A DNA stretch of 11,711 nucleotides from an uncultured Actinomycetes bacterium (GTDB taxonomy: Bacteria > Actinomycetota > Acidimicrobiia > Acidimicrobiales > RAAP-2): NCBI GenBank assembly GCA_903854175.1, contig CAINVQ010000069.1:1-11711 (forward strand). Direction: 5' to 3'. The position numbers and the translations under genes were made by a program. The notes below the pieces were generated by a model. That model was given only the letters and a program-made list of their open reading frames with translations, ran no database searches and had not been told where the DNA came from. Below are positions 5,701 through 11,711 of the stretch, in pieces (the stretch's first letter is position 1; every line of letters begins with the position of its first letter).

Positions 5701-5826
5701 ATGAATTTTGTACTCACAATCGGAGTTATGGTGCTGATCAGCTCCCTCTATGCCGGGTTTTATATCTGGATGAGAAGTGAGTCATTCGGCGAAGCAAAGA
5801 AGCGTCGCAAACAACCTAAAAATTAG
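5701..5826 (+). CDS. Small single-pass membrane protein, 41 residues, function unknown
   Basis: The ORF starts MNFVLTIGVMVLISSLYAGF, giving one hydrophobic helix (about 3-23), and ends with a short hydrophilic tail rich in Lys and Arg (EAKKRRKQPKN). A basic tail after the helix predicts N-out/C-in orientation. Support is contextual: it exactly fills the gap between tRNA-Val and trpE, its stop codon interlocks with that of trpE on the other strand, and composition is membrane-like rather than random. The ATG at 5701 has no ribosome site because the tRNA lies directly upstream. A GTG at 5731 has GGAG (5722-5725) five bases upstream but would cut into the helix, giving 31 residues. It is probably co-transcribed with the tRNA or translated from its processed 3' trailer. 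I recognise no family. Confidence 0.5.
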   Translation: MNFVLTIGVMVLISSLYAGFYIWMRSESFGEAKKRRKQPKN

Positions 5827-7337
5827 TTATTGCTTGGGTCCGTTATCTCAAGGGCGAGCAGTGGAGCTGATGCCTTGTTGATGCATTCCTGATACTCCAT
5901 CTCAGGAACTGAATCTGCAACAACCCCTCCGCCAGCTTGAACAGTTGCTGTTCCATTTCGAAGCGAGAGCGTTCTAATTGTGATTGCAAAGTCGGCTTCA
6001 CCATTTAGAGAGAAGTACCCGAGTGCTCCACCATATGGTCCACGATGCACTGGCTCAAATTCATCAATGAGCTCCATGGCTCGAACCTTTGGTGCCCCGG
6101 TCAGCGTTCCGGCTGGGAAGGTGGCGTTAAAAGCATCAAAAGCATCCTTGCCTTCAGCAAGTGTTCCACTTACCTGAGAAACAAGATGCATCAGGTGCGA
6201 GAATCGTTCAACGTGTGCCAAGCGGTCAACTTTTACTGATCCTGGAGCGGCAACACGACCAATATCGTTTCTTCCAAGATCCACAAGCATTACGTGCTCT
6301 GAGATTTCCTTCTCATCATTGAGCATCTCTTTTTCAATTTCTAAGTCTTGAGCTTCATTGGCTCCACGTGGGCGAGTGCCGGCGATCGGATGAGTAATGA
6401 CCTGACCTTCATGTACTCGTACCAACGTCTCTGGTGATGCTCCAACAATTTGGCTTTCACCAGTATCGAGAAGATACATGTAGGGAGATGGGTTTAGGGA
6501 GCGAAGAACGCGGTAGAGCGTCAGCGGGTCAACATTGGTTGGACGCTTGAATTGTTGGCTGGGCACAACTTGAAATACATCACCGGCGTAGATGTACTTC
6601 TTGGCTTTTTCGACAACGCTGCAGTACTGCTCTTTTGTGAAGTTTGAAATGCCCGCAGCGATGGAGCGAATATCAATAGAACTTCGTGCACTTGGTGCGG
6701 TAGCAACTAATCGCTCAGTCGCAGCATCATTCTCGGGTGATGGCGCAATGAGAACATCGATAATTTCTTGCAACTGCTGAGAAGCGAAATTGAATGATTC
6801 TTCTGGGCTAGATCCTGGCTCAATAACAGCATTAACAACCACCGTGGTTGAATGACGGAGGTGGTCACAAATAAGAACTGCCCCTGGGAACGTGAAGTCA
6901 ATGTCTGGCCACATGCCGTCAATGTCTTTTCGTGGGAGTCGTTCTAGTCGTCGTACATAGTCATAGGTAACAAAACCAACTGCTCCTCCAAAGAAATAGG
7001 GGAGCTCAGTTGGAAGAAATGTCTTATACCTCGACATAAGTTCACGTAAGACTTCAAGAGGACCACGGCTGGCTGCGTCTGCAACTTCTGCCCCGGTTAC
7101 AAATGTTTTACCATCCTTGGTGGAGACTCTCCATTTTCGGTCAAGTCCTATGAATGAATAGCGTCCGGTGTTTTCTCCAAGCGCGGCACTCTCTAGAAGA
7201 AAAACTGCACGACTTGTAGCGAAGCGTTGATACAGCGAAACAGGGGTCTCTCGGTCGAGCTGCAATGTGGAGTGCAGGGGGATGACGTTGTAGTCACTGG
7301 CTAAGGCCAAGAATTCGCTTAGTTCGGTTAGCGCCAT
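5823..7337 (-). CDS. trpE: Anthranilate synthase component I
   Basis: The 504-residue protein converts chorismate and ammonia to anthranilate, the first committed step of tryptophan synthesis, using ammonia from the TrpG subunit. The N-terminal domain carries LLES at 47-50 and the second domain carries NPSPYM at 282-287. Both belong to the tryptophan feedback-binding site, so the enzyme is probably product-inhibited. The chorismate-binding domain (about 231-492) shows IAGTRPRG, HVMLVDLGRNDIGRV, PAGTLTGAPK, YGGALGYF and GGGVVADS in the right order. The feedback motif and partner gene favour TrpE over PabB. It is divergent from trpG with only 43 bases between start codons. There is no Shine-Dalgarno sequence, but TATTCT lies exactly six bases before the ATG, suggesting leaderless translation. 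Its stop interlocks with the small ORF at 5701-5826. Confidence 0.96.
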   Translation of the reverse strand: MALTELSEFLALASDYNVIPLHSTLQLDRETPVSLYQRFATSRAVFLLESAALGENTGRYSFIGLDRKWRVSTKDGKTFVTGAEVADAASRGPLEVLRELMSRYKTFLPTELPYFFGGAVGFVTYDYVRRLERLPRKDIDGMWPDIDFTFPGAVLICDHLRHSTTVVVNAVIEPGSSPEESFNFASQQLQEIIDVLIAPSPENDAATERLVATAPSARSSIDIRSIAAGISNFTKEQYCSVVEKAKKYIYAGDVFQVVPSQQFKRPTNVDPLTLYRVLRSLNPSPYMYLLDTGESQIVGASPETLVRVHEGQVITHPIAGTRPRGANEAQDLEIEKEMLNDEKEISEHVMLVDLGRNDIGRVAAPGSVKVDRLAHVERFSHLMHLVSQVSGTLAEGKDAFDAFNATFPAGTLTGAPKVRAMELIDEFEPVHRGPYGGALGYFSLNGEADFAITIRTLSLRNGTATVQAGGGVVADSVPEMEYQECINKASAPLLALEITDPSNN

Positions 7338-7343
7338 CTAGAA

Positions 7344-7349
7344 AGAATA
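7344..7349 (-). promoter_or_regulatory. -10-like TATTCT for leaderless trpE transcript
   Basis: On the minus strand TATTCT matches TANNNT and ends six bases before the trpE ATG, so transcription should begin at or next to the start codon. No purine-rich ribosome site lies in the intervening bases. It forms a mirror pair with the element serving trpG. Confidence 0.5.
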
Positions 7350-7368
7350 GTTAAGTTCCAGGGGCATC

Positions 7369-7374
7369 TAGGAT
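7369..7374 (+). promoter_or_regulatory. -10-like TAGGAT before trpG
   Basis: TAGGAT ends six bases before the trpG ATG, the spacing of a leaderless start. The same bases contain AGGA, seven bases from the ATG, which could instead act as a ribosome site on a longer mRNA. In that case the promoter would have to overlap the trpE promoter or coding start. Confidence 0.45.
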
Positions 7375-7380
7375 GCATTC

Positions 7381-8046
7381 ATGGCGAAGAGCCCTTCAAT
7401 CCTGGTAGTCGATAATTACGACTCTTTTGTTTACAACCTGGTCCAGTACTTGGGCGAACTAGGTGCAAACGTCACGGTACTTCGAAACGATGAAGTTGCA
7501 GCTAGCGACCTTGAAAAAATGGAGCTGGACGGAGTGCTCATTTCTCCTGGACCGGGCTATCCGAGCAGTGCTGGAAACTGTATTGAGATTATTAAATACT
7601 GCGCCGAGCACAATCTTGAGTTATTCGGAGTTTGTTTGGGCCACCAAGCACTCGGAGAAGCTTTTGGAGGGGTTGTATCTCCTGCACCTGAATTAGTTCA
7701 CGGAAGATCTTCTTTGGTAACGCACAACAACACCGGAGTCTTTGCAGGAATGCCAAGTCCAATGATTGCTGGAAGGTATCACTCACTGGTTGTTGAAGAC
7801 GCAACTCTTCCAGATGTATTTGAAGTAACTGCACGAACTGGAAACCTCATCATGGGAATGCGACACAAAACTGCTCCTCTTGAAGGTGTTCAGTTTCACC
7901 CTGAATCTGTTCTTACCGAAAGTGGATACTTGTTGCTCGCCAATTGGCTCGAGCGATGTGGCGCAACAGATGCTGTTGCAAAGTCATTAGAACTCAATGT
8001 TCGCAGTGCGTTAATTAGACAAGCTTTGCCAACTCCTGCTTCTTAA
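7381..8046 (+). CDS. trpG: Glutamine amidotransferase subunit of anthranilate (or aminodeoxychorismate) synthase
   Basis: This 221-residue class I glutamine amidotransferase supplies ammonia to TrpE. It begins with ILVVDNYDSFVYNLVQYL, typical of TrpG/PabA. ISPGPGYP forms the oxyanion region. The nucleophile Cys85 sits in GVCLGHQALGEAFGG, and His173 and Glu175 in QFHPESVLT complete the triad. Many bacteria use one such subunit for both tryptophan and folate synthesis, so a dual TrpG/PabA role cannot be excluded. The C-terminus extends about 30 residues beyond the usual end of the fold. It is divergent from trpE across a 43-bp spacer, which predicts joint control of the two subunits. Its stop codon overlaps that of the convergent peptidase gene by four bases. 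Confidence 0.95.
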   Translation: MAKSPSILVVDNYDSFVYNLVQYLGELGANVTVLRNDEVAASDLEKMELDGVLISPGPGYPSSAGNCIEIIKYCAEHNLELFGVCLGHQALGEAFGGVVSPAPELVHGRSSLVTHNNTGVFAGMPSPMIAGRYHSLVVEDATLPDVFEVTARTGNLIMGMRHKTAPLEGVQFHPESVLTESGYLLLANWLERCGATDAVAKSLELNVRSALIRQALPTPAS

Positions 8047-8777
8047 AAACTAGAGCCAAATCCAAATCTGGTTTCAATGATTTCACCATTAACAAGTTCA
8101 ACCTTGTAGGCAGCAGGTCCAGTCTCTGGATCAACTGAAATATCGCTGACAACGGTTGTTGGCTCAAGTCCTTCGAACCAGATACCAATTCGATCATCCG
8201 TTGCGTAGCCAAGCGAAGGCAGTGTTCCATCTTTCATCCAGTTATGAAAGGTTTCACGGCGACGTGGCTCGCCTGAGTAGTGAACGCTATTGGCGTAGGG
8301 AAGAAAACCGAGGCCGTTAGTTACTGGATCGAGTTCGTTGCTGAAAGAGTCTGTGTTGCCACCGGTAAACCAACAGAGGCTTCCAGCTGACCTTCCACCC
8401 ATAATCACGCCATTTTCCCATGCTGCGCGCAAGTAGGAATTAAGGCCGTGTAGCTCCCAAAGTGCCAGCAAGTTGGCAACAGATCCACCACCAACCCAGA
8501 CGAGGTCTGCGCCAAGCACAGCTTCTTCAAAGTTTGCCGAGGGCTGGGGAAATAATTTCAGAGCAGTAAGGTCGCATCCTGCATCTGTGAAGGCTTGGTA
8601 GTGGCGTGTGTACTCGCTATCCATGTCACCGGTCGCAGTTGCGAGATAGGTGACGCGGGGCCTGACCTTCTCAGTCATTGAAAGCGCATCGAGCAGCAGG
8701 GATCCAAGCTTCCACGATTGCTGCACTTTTCCAGGGATTAAGCCACCAGAGGTCGCTAGAACACGAGATGTTTTCAT
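8043..8777 (-). CDS. Peptidase E-like protein, S51 family (aspartyl dipeptidase/cyanophycinase fold)
   Basis: The 244-residue protein has the S51 layout. VWVGGGSVANLLALW (about 93-107) forms the oxyanion strand. GGRSAGSLCWF carries nucleophile Ser130 in a GxSAG elbow. NSVHYSGE contains His166, the likely catalytic histidine. Characterised members cut Asp-X dipeptides (PepE) or cyanophycin. The cytoplasmic actinobacterial branch to which this seems to belong has no known substrate that I can name. No signal peptide is present. The start ATG lacks a ribosome site; TAGAAA (8785-8790, minus strand) lies seven bases upstream, again hinting at a leaderless message. It converges on trpG with a four-base stop overlap and is divergent from the acyl-CoA dehydrogenase gene. 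Confidence 0.85.
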   Translation of the reverse strand: MKTSRVLATSGGLIPGKVQQSWKLGSLLLDALSMTEKVRPRVTYLATATGDMDSEYTRHYQAFTDAGCDLTALKLFPQPSANFEEAVLGADLVWVGGGSVANLLALWELHGLNSYLRAAWENGVIMGGRSAGSLCWFTGGNTDSFSNELDPVTNGLGFLPYANSVHYSGEPRRRETFHNWMKDGTLPSLGYATDDRIGIWFEGLEPTTVVSDISVDPETGPAAYKVELVNGEIIETRFGFGSSF

Positions 8778-8794
8778 CTACGAATTTCTAGCAC

Positions 8795-8821
8795 TTGAGT
8801 ACCGTTTGAACTGTCTAATAT
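8795..8821 (+). promoter_or_regulatory. Candidate promoter of the acyl-CoA dehydrogenase gene
   Basis: TAATAT (8816-8821) is a good -10 element and predicts a start near 8828, giving a leader of about 20 bases that contains the GGAGG ribosome site. The nearest -35-like hexamer, TTGAGT (8795-8800), is only 15 bases away, shorter than ideal. The 70-bp gap also has to hold the promoter of the divergent peptidase gene. Confidence 0.45.
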
Positions 8822-8847
8822 GCGTGAAAGGGACTTTTGGAGGGGCA

Positions 8848-10047
8848 ATGCCTATTACTGAAGCTGAGTTAGACGTCCTGATTGATGACTTGATCGAGAA
8901 GTTTCCACCCAAGACAACTGATCCAGTCGTCTTTCTAGGTGAACAGTTTGATCGAGGACTTGCGTGGGTCAACTTCCCAGAAGGAATGGGTGGCCATGAC
9001 GGAACCCCAACCGATCAGCTCTATGTACTTCGCAAGCTCACCAAGATTGGTGTTCCATCTGCGGCGGGACCAAATGTAATTGGCTATGGAATGTGTGCTC
9101 CAACAATTGTCATTCACGGAACCGCTGAGCAAAAGAAGCGCTACCTACGCCCACTCTTCACAGGCGAAGAAATTTGGTGTCAGTTGTTCTCAGAGCCTGG
9201 TGCTGGTTCAGACGTTGCCACACTCGGCACACGCGCTGAGCGTGACGGTGACGAATGGGTCATCAACGGCCAGAAGGTTTGGACAACGCTTGCTCACAAC
9301 GCTCACATGGGACTTCTCATTGCACGCAGCAACCCTGATGTTGTTAAGCACAAAGGAATCACAGCGTTCCTAGTTGACATGCACGGACCTGGTGTAGATG
9401 TCCGTCCACTTTTCCAAGCGACTGGTGAAGCAGAGTTCAACGAAGTTTTCTTTAATGAAGTTCGAATCCCAGATTCTGAGCGACTTGGCGATGTTGGCGA
9501 AGGTTGGGGAGTTTCCATCACCACACTTATGAACGAGCGTGTTTCAATTGGTGGAACAATTCCTCCTCGTGGATCAGGACTCATTGGTGAAGCAGTAAAG
9601 ATCTGGAAGTCAAAGTGGTCTGGCCGTGACGATTCCTACGCTCACTCAGTTCGTTCAGAGCTAATGCAGGCATGGGTCCGTAACGAAGTAGGCCGTCTAA
9701 CTAACTGGCGTGCCAGTGATCTGCGTAAAGCAGGGACTCCTGGACCTGAAGGTTCTGTCGCCAAGCTGGCGTTCGCTGAAGAGAACCAGCGCACTAGTGA
9801 GCTCTGCGTCAACCTGATGGGTGCCGAGGGAATGCTCTACGAGAACAACTATCCAATGGTTCGACCTAAGGGATCAGCAATGCACGGTGGAGACATGCGT
9901 AAGGCATTCATCCGTATGCGCGCTAACTCAATTGAGGGTGGAACAAGTGAAGTTATGAGAAACATCATTGGAGAACGAGTTCTCGGGCTTGCTGGTGAAC
10001 CTCGTAACGACAAGGACGTTGCTTGGAAGGACGTTCCTCGCAGCTAA
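8848..10047 (+). CDS. Acyl-CoA dehydrogenase family protein (FadE type)
   Basis: The 399-residue flavoenzyme would oxidise an acyl-CoA to the trans-2-enoyl-CoA in fatty-acid, branched-chain amino acid or sterol side-chain breakdown. The acyl-CoA dehydrogenase signature is at 111-124 (CQLFSEPGAGSDVA), followed by GQKVWTT and a C-terminal all-helical domain. SIEGGTSEVMRNIIGERVLG (361-380) closes the active site, and Glu363 lies where many family members have their base. The tail ending DVPRS is seen in actinobacterial FadE proteins. The substrate is not predictable. ATG 8848 is chosen because GGAGG (8839-8843) lies just upstream; the open frame extends further back to 8650 but runs antisense through the peptidase gene. 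It stands alone and abuts the stop of the convergent hydrolase gene with no intervening base. Confidence 0.93.
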   Translation: MPITEAELDVLIDDLIEKFPPKTTDPVVFLGEQFDRGLAWVNFPEGMGGHDGTPTDQLYVLRKLTKIGVPSAAGPNVIGYGMCAPTIVIHGTAEQKKRYLRPLFTGEEIWCQLFSEPGAGSDVATLGTRAERDGDEWVINGQKVWTTLAHNAHMGLLIARSNPDVVKHKGITAFLVDMHGPGVDVRPLFQATGEAEFNEVFFNEVRIPDSERLGDVGEGWGVSITTLMNERVSIGGTIPPRGSGLIGEAVKIWKSKWSGRDDSYAHSVRSELMQAWVRNEVGRLTNWRASDLRKAGTPGPEGSVAKLAFAEENQRTSELCVNLMGAEGMLYENNYPMVRPKGSAMHGGDMRKAFIRMRANSIEGGTSEVMRNIIGERVLGLAGEPRNDKDVAWKDVPRS

Positions 10048-10746
10048 TTATTTGTCGGTGAGTTTCTCCGCAAATAGTTTCAATGTTTTGGCGTACGCGT
10101 CTTTTGCTGCCTCAGGGTTGTAATCATCGCGTGGATCTGAGTTAAACCCGTGCCCTGCATCTGCGTATCTCGTTATCTCTGTTGGCACTGAAAGCGAAGC
10201 AGTTGCCTCTCTGAGGAGTTCAACTTCTTCAATTGGAATACCTTTGTCCTGGTCGCCAAAGAATCCAATCCAAGGGCATGCAAGCTTTGGTGCCATATCT
10301 AAAAGTGGGTCAAGACCAAAGCGTCCATTAACAATGCCGCTGCCGTAGTAGCTCACTGCTGCTCCAACAAGGCCAAGTGAAGCAGCATAGAAGGTGACAA
10401 TTCCACCCATGCAGTAACCAACGATGCCAATGTTTGGCGTGGTGTAACCAAGCGAGTTCAGGAAGCTGATCGTTGCATCTAGGTCGTTTGTGATTCCTTC
10501 TTTAGTCAGTGTCTGCATTGTTTGCATTACCGGACCAAAGTCGTCGTATCCGTATTCTGGAGATCCTTCACGATGATAAAACTGCGGAGCAACTACAAAA
10601 TATCCTTCGTCACTGAATCTATCGGCCACGTCACGAATGTGATCGTTTACGCCAAAAGCCTCTTGAACAACAATCAGTGCTCGCTTGGCTTCGGTATTGC
10701 CGGTTACATAAATCGGAAATCTTGGGGCAGTTACTTGTTCACTCAT
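10048..10746 (-). CDS. Dienelactone hydrolase family alpha/beta hydrolase
   Basis: The 232-residue cytoplasmic protein has the dienelactone hydrolase pattern. QEAFGVN near residue 28 contains Glu29, corresponding to the glutamate that primes the nucleophile. The nucleophile elbow GYCMGG has Cys112 in place of serine. GDQDKGIP supplies the acid (Asp165 or Asp167), and DAGHGF supplies His199. Classical members open dienelactone rings in chlorocatechol breakdown, but most homologues outside such operons have unknown ester or lactone substrates. No catechol pathway genes are nearby, so the annotation should stay at family level. Its ATG overlaps the TGA of the upstream gene (ATGA), giving translational coupling; an AAGGA lies eleven bases before the ATG. 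It is the last gene of a minus-strand operon. Confidence 0.92.
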   Translation of the reverse strand: MSEQVTAPRFPIYVTGNTEAKRALIVVQEAFGVNDHIRDVADRFSDEGYFVVAPQFYHREGSPEYGYDDFGPVMQTMQTLTKEGITNDLDATISFLNSLGYTTPNIGIVGYCMGGIVTFYAASLGLVGAAVSYYGSGIVNGRFGLDPLLDMAPKLACPWIGFFGDQDKGIPIEEVELLREATASLSVPTEITRYADAGHGFNSDPRDDYNPEAAKDAYAKTLKLFAEKLTDK

Positions 10747-11345
10747 TCGAAACTTGGTCCTTGTGTTCGTGTTCTTTTAAGTTCATAAAATCCTGGAGTT
10801 CCTGCAACAAGCACAACACCATCGAAGAGCTTCCCAGCAGCTTCACCCTTTGGCGCAGGAGTTACTACTGGTCCAAAGAATGCAACATCACCAACGTGAA
10901 TCACTGGTGTTCCTACATCCATACCTACTTTGTCCATCCCCGCATGGTGACTCTTCTTAAGAGCCTCATCAAAGTCTGTGGAATTTTGTGCGTCAGCTAG
11001 GTCTGATTCCAATCCAGCTTCTTTTAGAGAGTTTGAGATGAGTGTGTCAATGTCTTTTTCACCCTTGATGTGAAACTGACTTCCCATAGCACCGTAGAGC
11101 TTTTCAACGACTTCGTTCCCGTGGCGTTCTTCTGCAGCAATCAACACTCGAACTGGACGCCAGGCTTGCTTCATAAATTCAACGTATTGTTCTGGCATTT
11201 CTCGGCCATCATTTAGTACAGCAAGGCTCATGACGTGGAACTTAATTTCAATGTCTCGAACTTTTTGTGCCTCAAGTAGCCAACGTGAGGTAACCCATGC
11301 CCATGGGCATGCTGGGTCTACCCAGAGATCAACTTGCTGTGTCAT
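10743..11345 (-). CDS. DsbA-fold thioredoxin-like protein, Rv2466c (mycothiol-dependent reductase) family
   Basis: This 200-residue cytoplasmic protein closely resembles mycobacterial Rv2466c from memory of that sequence. Shared segments include WVDPACPW, TSRWLLE, FHVMSLAVLN, KSHHAGMDKVG, DVGTPVIHV with the cis-proline, and ELKRTRT near the end. Rv2466c is a mycothiol-linked oxidoreductase that also activates nitro-prodrugs. Here the active site reads CPWA (Cys13-Ala16) rather than CPWC, so only the nucleophilic cysteine remains and a monothiol mechanism using mycothiol is likely. There is no signal peptide. AAGGA lies six bases before the ATG and overlaps the stop of the upstream M20 gene, with only nine bases between genes. 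It is four-base overlapped with the hydrolase gene downstream. Confidence 0.9.
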   Translation of the reverse strand: MTQQVDLWVDPACPWAWVTSRWLLEAQKVRDIEIKFHVMSLAVLNDGREMPEQYVEFMKQAWRPVRVLIAAEERHGNEVVEKLYGAMGSQFHIKGEKDIDTLISNSLKEAGLESDLADAQNSTDFDEALKKSHHAGMDKVGMDVGTPVIHVGDVAFFGPVVTPAPKGEAAGKLFDGVVLVAGTPGFYELKRTRTQGPSFE

Positions 11346-11354
11346 AACTTGTCC

Positions 11355-11711
11355 TTACTTATTTGCGTGTGCGTTTAATACTGTAATAACTGAATTGATG
11401 ACTCCGACCGCCATTGGGATATCGAGCATTTCATCAATTCCGTGAGCATTTGAATCTGGCCCAAGTACGCCGGTAGCTAAAAACTGAACACCAGGGTATC
11501 TCTTGCCTAGCGAGGCAAGGAAGGGGATCGAGCCACCTTCGCCGGTGAATCCAGGAGCTTTTCCATATGCATTAATTGACGCTGCCTGTAATGCATCTTC
11601 TAGCCATGGAGAGAGTTCTGGAGCATTCCATCCATCTGCGTGCTCTGTTCTATACGTCACCTGTGCATTTGAAGGAATATTCGTCGTCATTGCTGCAACT
11701 ATTGCCTCTTC
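11355..11711 (-). CDS. M20-family metallopeptidase (C-terminal part)
   Basis: The reading frame enters from the right edge of the window with no stop, so the first Met near 11690 is internal. The last 118 or so residues are visible. They include the dimerisation-to-catalytic return (about TTNIPSNAQVTYRTEHADGW), GFTGEGGSIPFL and VLGPDSNAHGIDEMLDIP. The His in NAHGIDE matches the last zinc ligand of M20 enzymes such as dipeptidases and carnosinase-like peptidases. Family members are dinuclear-zinc amino- or carboxypeptidases or dipeptidases. The N-terminal zinc ligands lie outside the window, so activity cannot be confirmed. It is the first visible gene of a tightly spaced operon with the Rv2466c-like and hydrolase genes. 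Confidence 0.88.
   Translation of the reverse strand, partial: EEAIVAAMTTNIPSNAQVTYRTEHADGWNAPELSPWLEDALQAASINAYGKAPGFTGEGGSIPFLASLGKRYPGVQFLATGVLGPDSNAHGIDEMLDIPMAVGVINSVITVLNAHANK

Noticed and set aside
8650..8847. 5' extension of the acyl-CoA dehydrogenase frame
   Set aside because: It runs antisense through the start of the peptidase gene, lacks a ribosome site, and ATG 8848 has a strong GGAGG and gives the family length.
9971..9984. Palindrome GAGAACGAGTTCTC resembling an SOS box
   Set aside because: The arms are separated by two bases rather than four and it sits in the conserved GERVLG coding region of the acyl-CoA dehydrogenase, far from any start.
10048..10746. Dienelactone hydrolase as part of a chlorocatechol degradation cluster
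   Set aside because: No catechol dioxygenase, cycloisomerase or maleylacetate reductase gene is present in the window; family membership alone does not support the pathway.
1..11711. Defence system, CRISPR array, toxin-antitoxin pair or phage module
   Set aside because: I looked on both strands for repeat-spacer patterns, small paired genes and nuclease or reverse transcriptase motifs. Only the DEDDh exonuclease and dinB touch nucleic acid enzymology, and both fit housekeeping or SOS roles.

Overview
The window looks like ordinary chromosome from a streamlined, moderately low-GC actinobacterium. Four observations support this. A LysM/nrdR gene pair matches the mycobacterial Rv2719c-Rv2718c and corynebacterial divS-nrdR arrangement. 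LexA boxes of the CGAAC-N4-GTTCG type lie upstream of it. There is a close homologue of the mycothiol-linked thioredoxin-fold protein Rv2466c. Several genes appear to be read from leaderless transcripts. An Acidimicrobiia-like lineage is my guess from the overall gene style and is not proven. Genes are packed tightly, and all four convergent gene pairs touch or overlap at their stop codons.

Layout from left to right. The C-terminal half of a LivF-type ABC ATPase (2-355) is followed by a 109-bp promoter region. That region carries two perfect LexA (SOS) boxes bracketing a recognisable -35/-10 promoter. It drives an apparent four-gene operon: a membrane-anchored LysM protein of the ChiZ/DivS/YneA cell-division-checkpoint type (465-902), the ribonucleotide reductase repressor NrdR (934-1404), a PIG-L/LmbE zinc deacetylase (1407-2114) and the translesion polymerase DinB (about 2080-3432). 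Converging on it is a secreted L,D-transpeptidase with a Thr/Ser-rich linker (3416-4648).

The middle holds tRNA-Cys(GCA), a DEDDh exonuclease gene, tRNA-Val(GAC) and a tiny membrane-protein ORF (5701-5826) that exactly fills the space before trpE. trpE (5823-7337, minus) and trpG (7381-8046, plus) are divergent. Their 43-bp spacer holds a -10-like TANNNT hexamer exactly six bases before each start codon.

The right part has an S51-family peptidase E-like gene (8043-8777, minus) divergent from an acyl-CoA dehydrogenase (8848-10047, plus). It ends with a minus-strand operon entering from the right edge: an M20 metallopeptidase (partial), an Rv2466c-like DsbA-fold protein with a CPWA active site, and a dienelactone hydrolase-family protein.

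No mobile element, CRISPR array, phage gene or recognisable defence system is visible. The most interesting unit is the SOS operon. It joins a division checkpoint, a dNTP-synthesis repressor, an uncharacterised PIG-L deacetylase and an error-prone polymerase behind tandem LexA operators.
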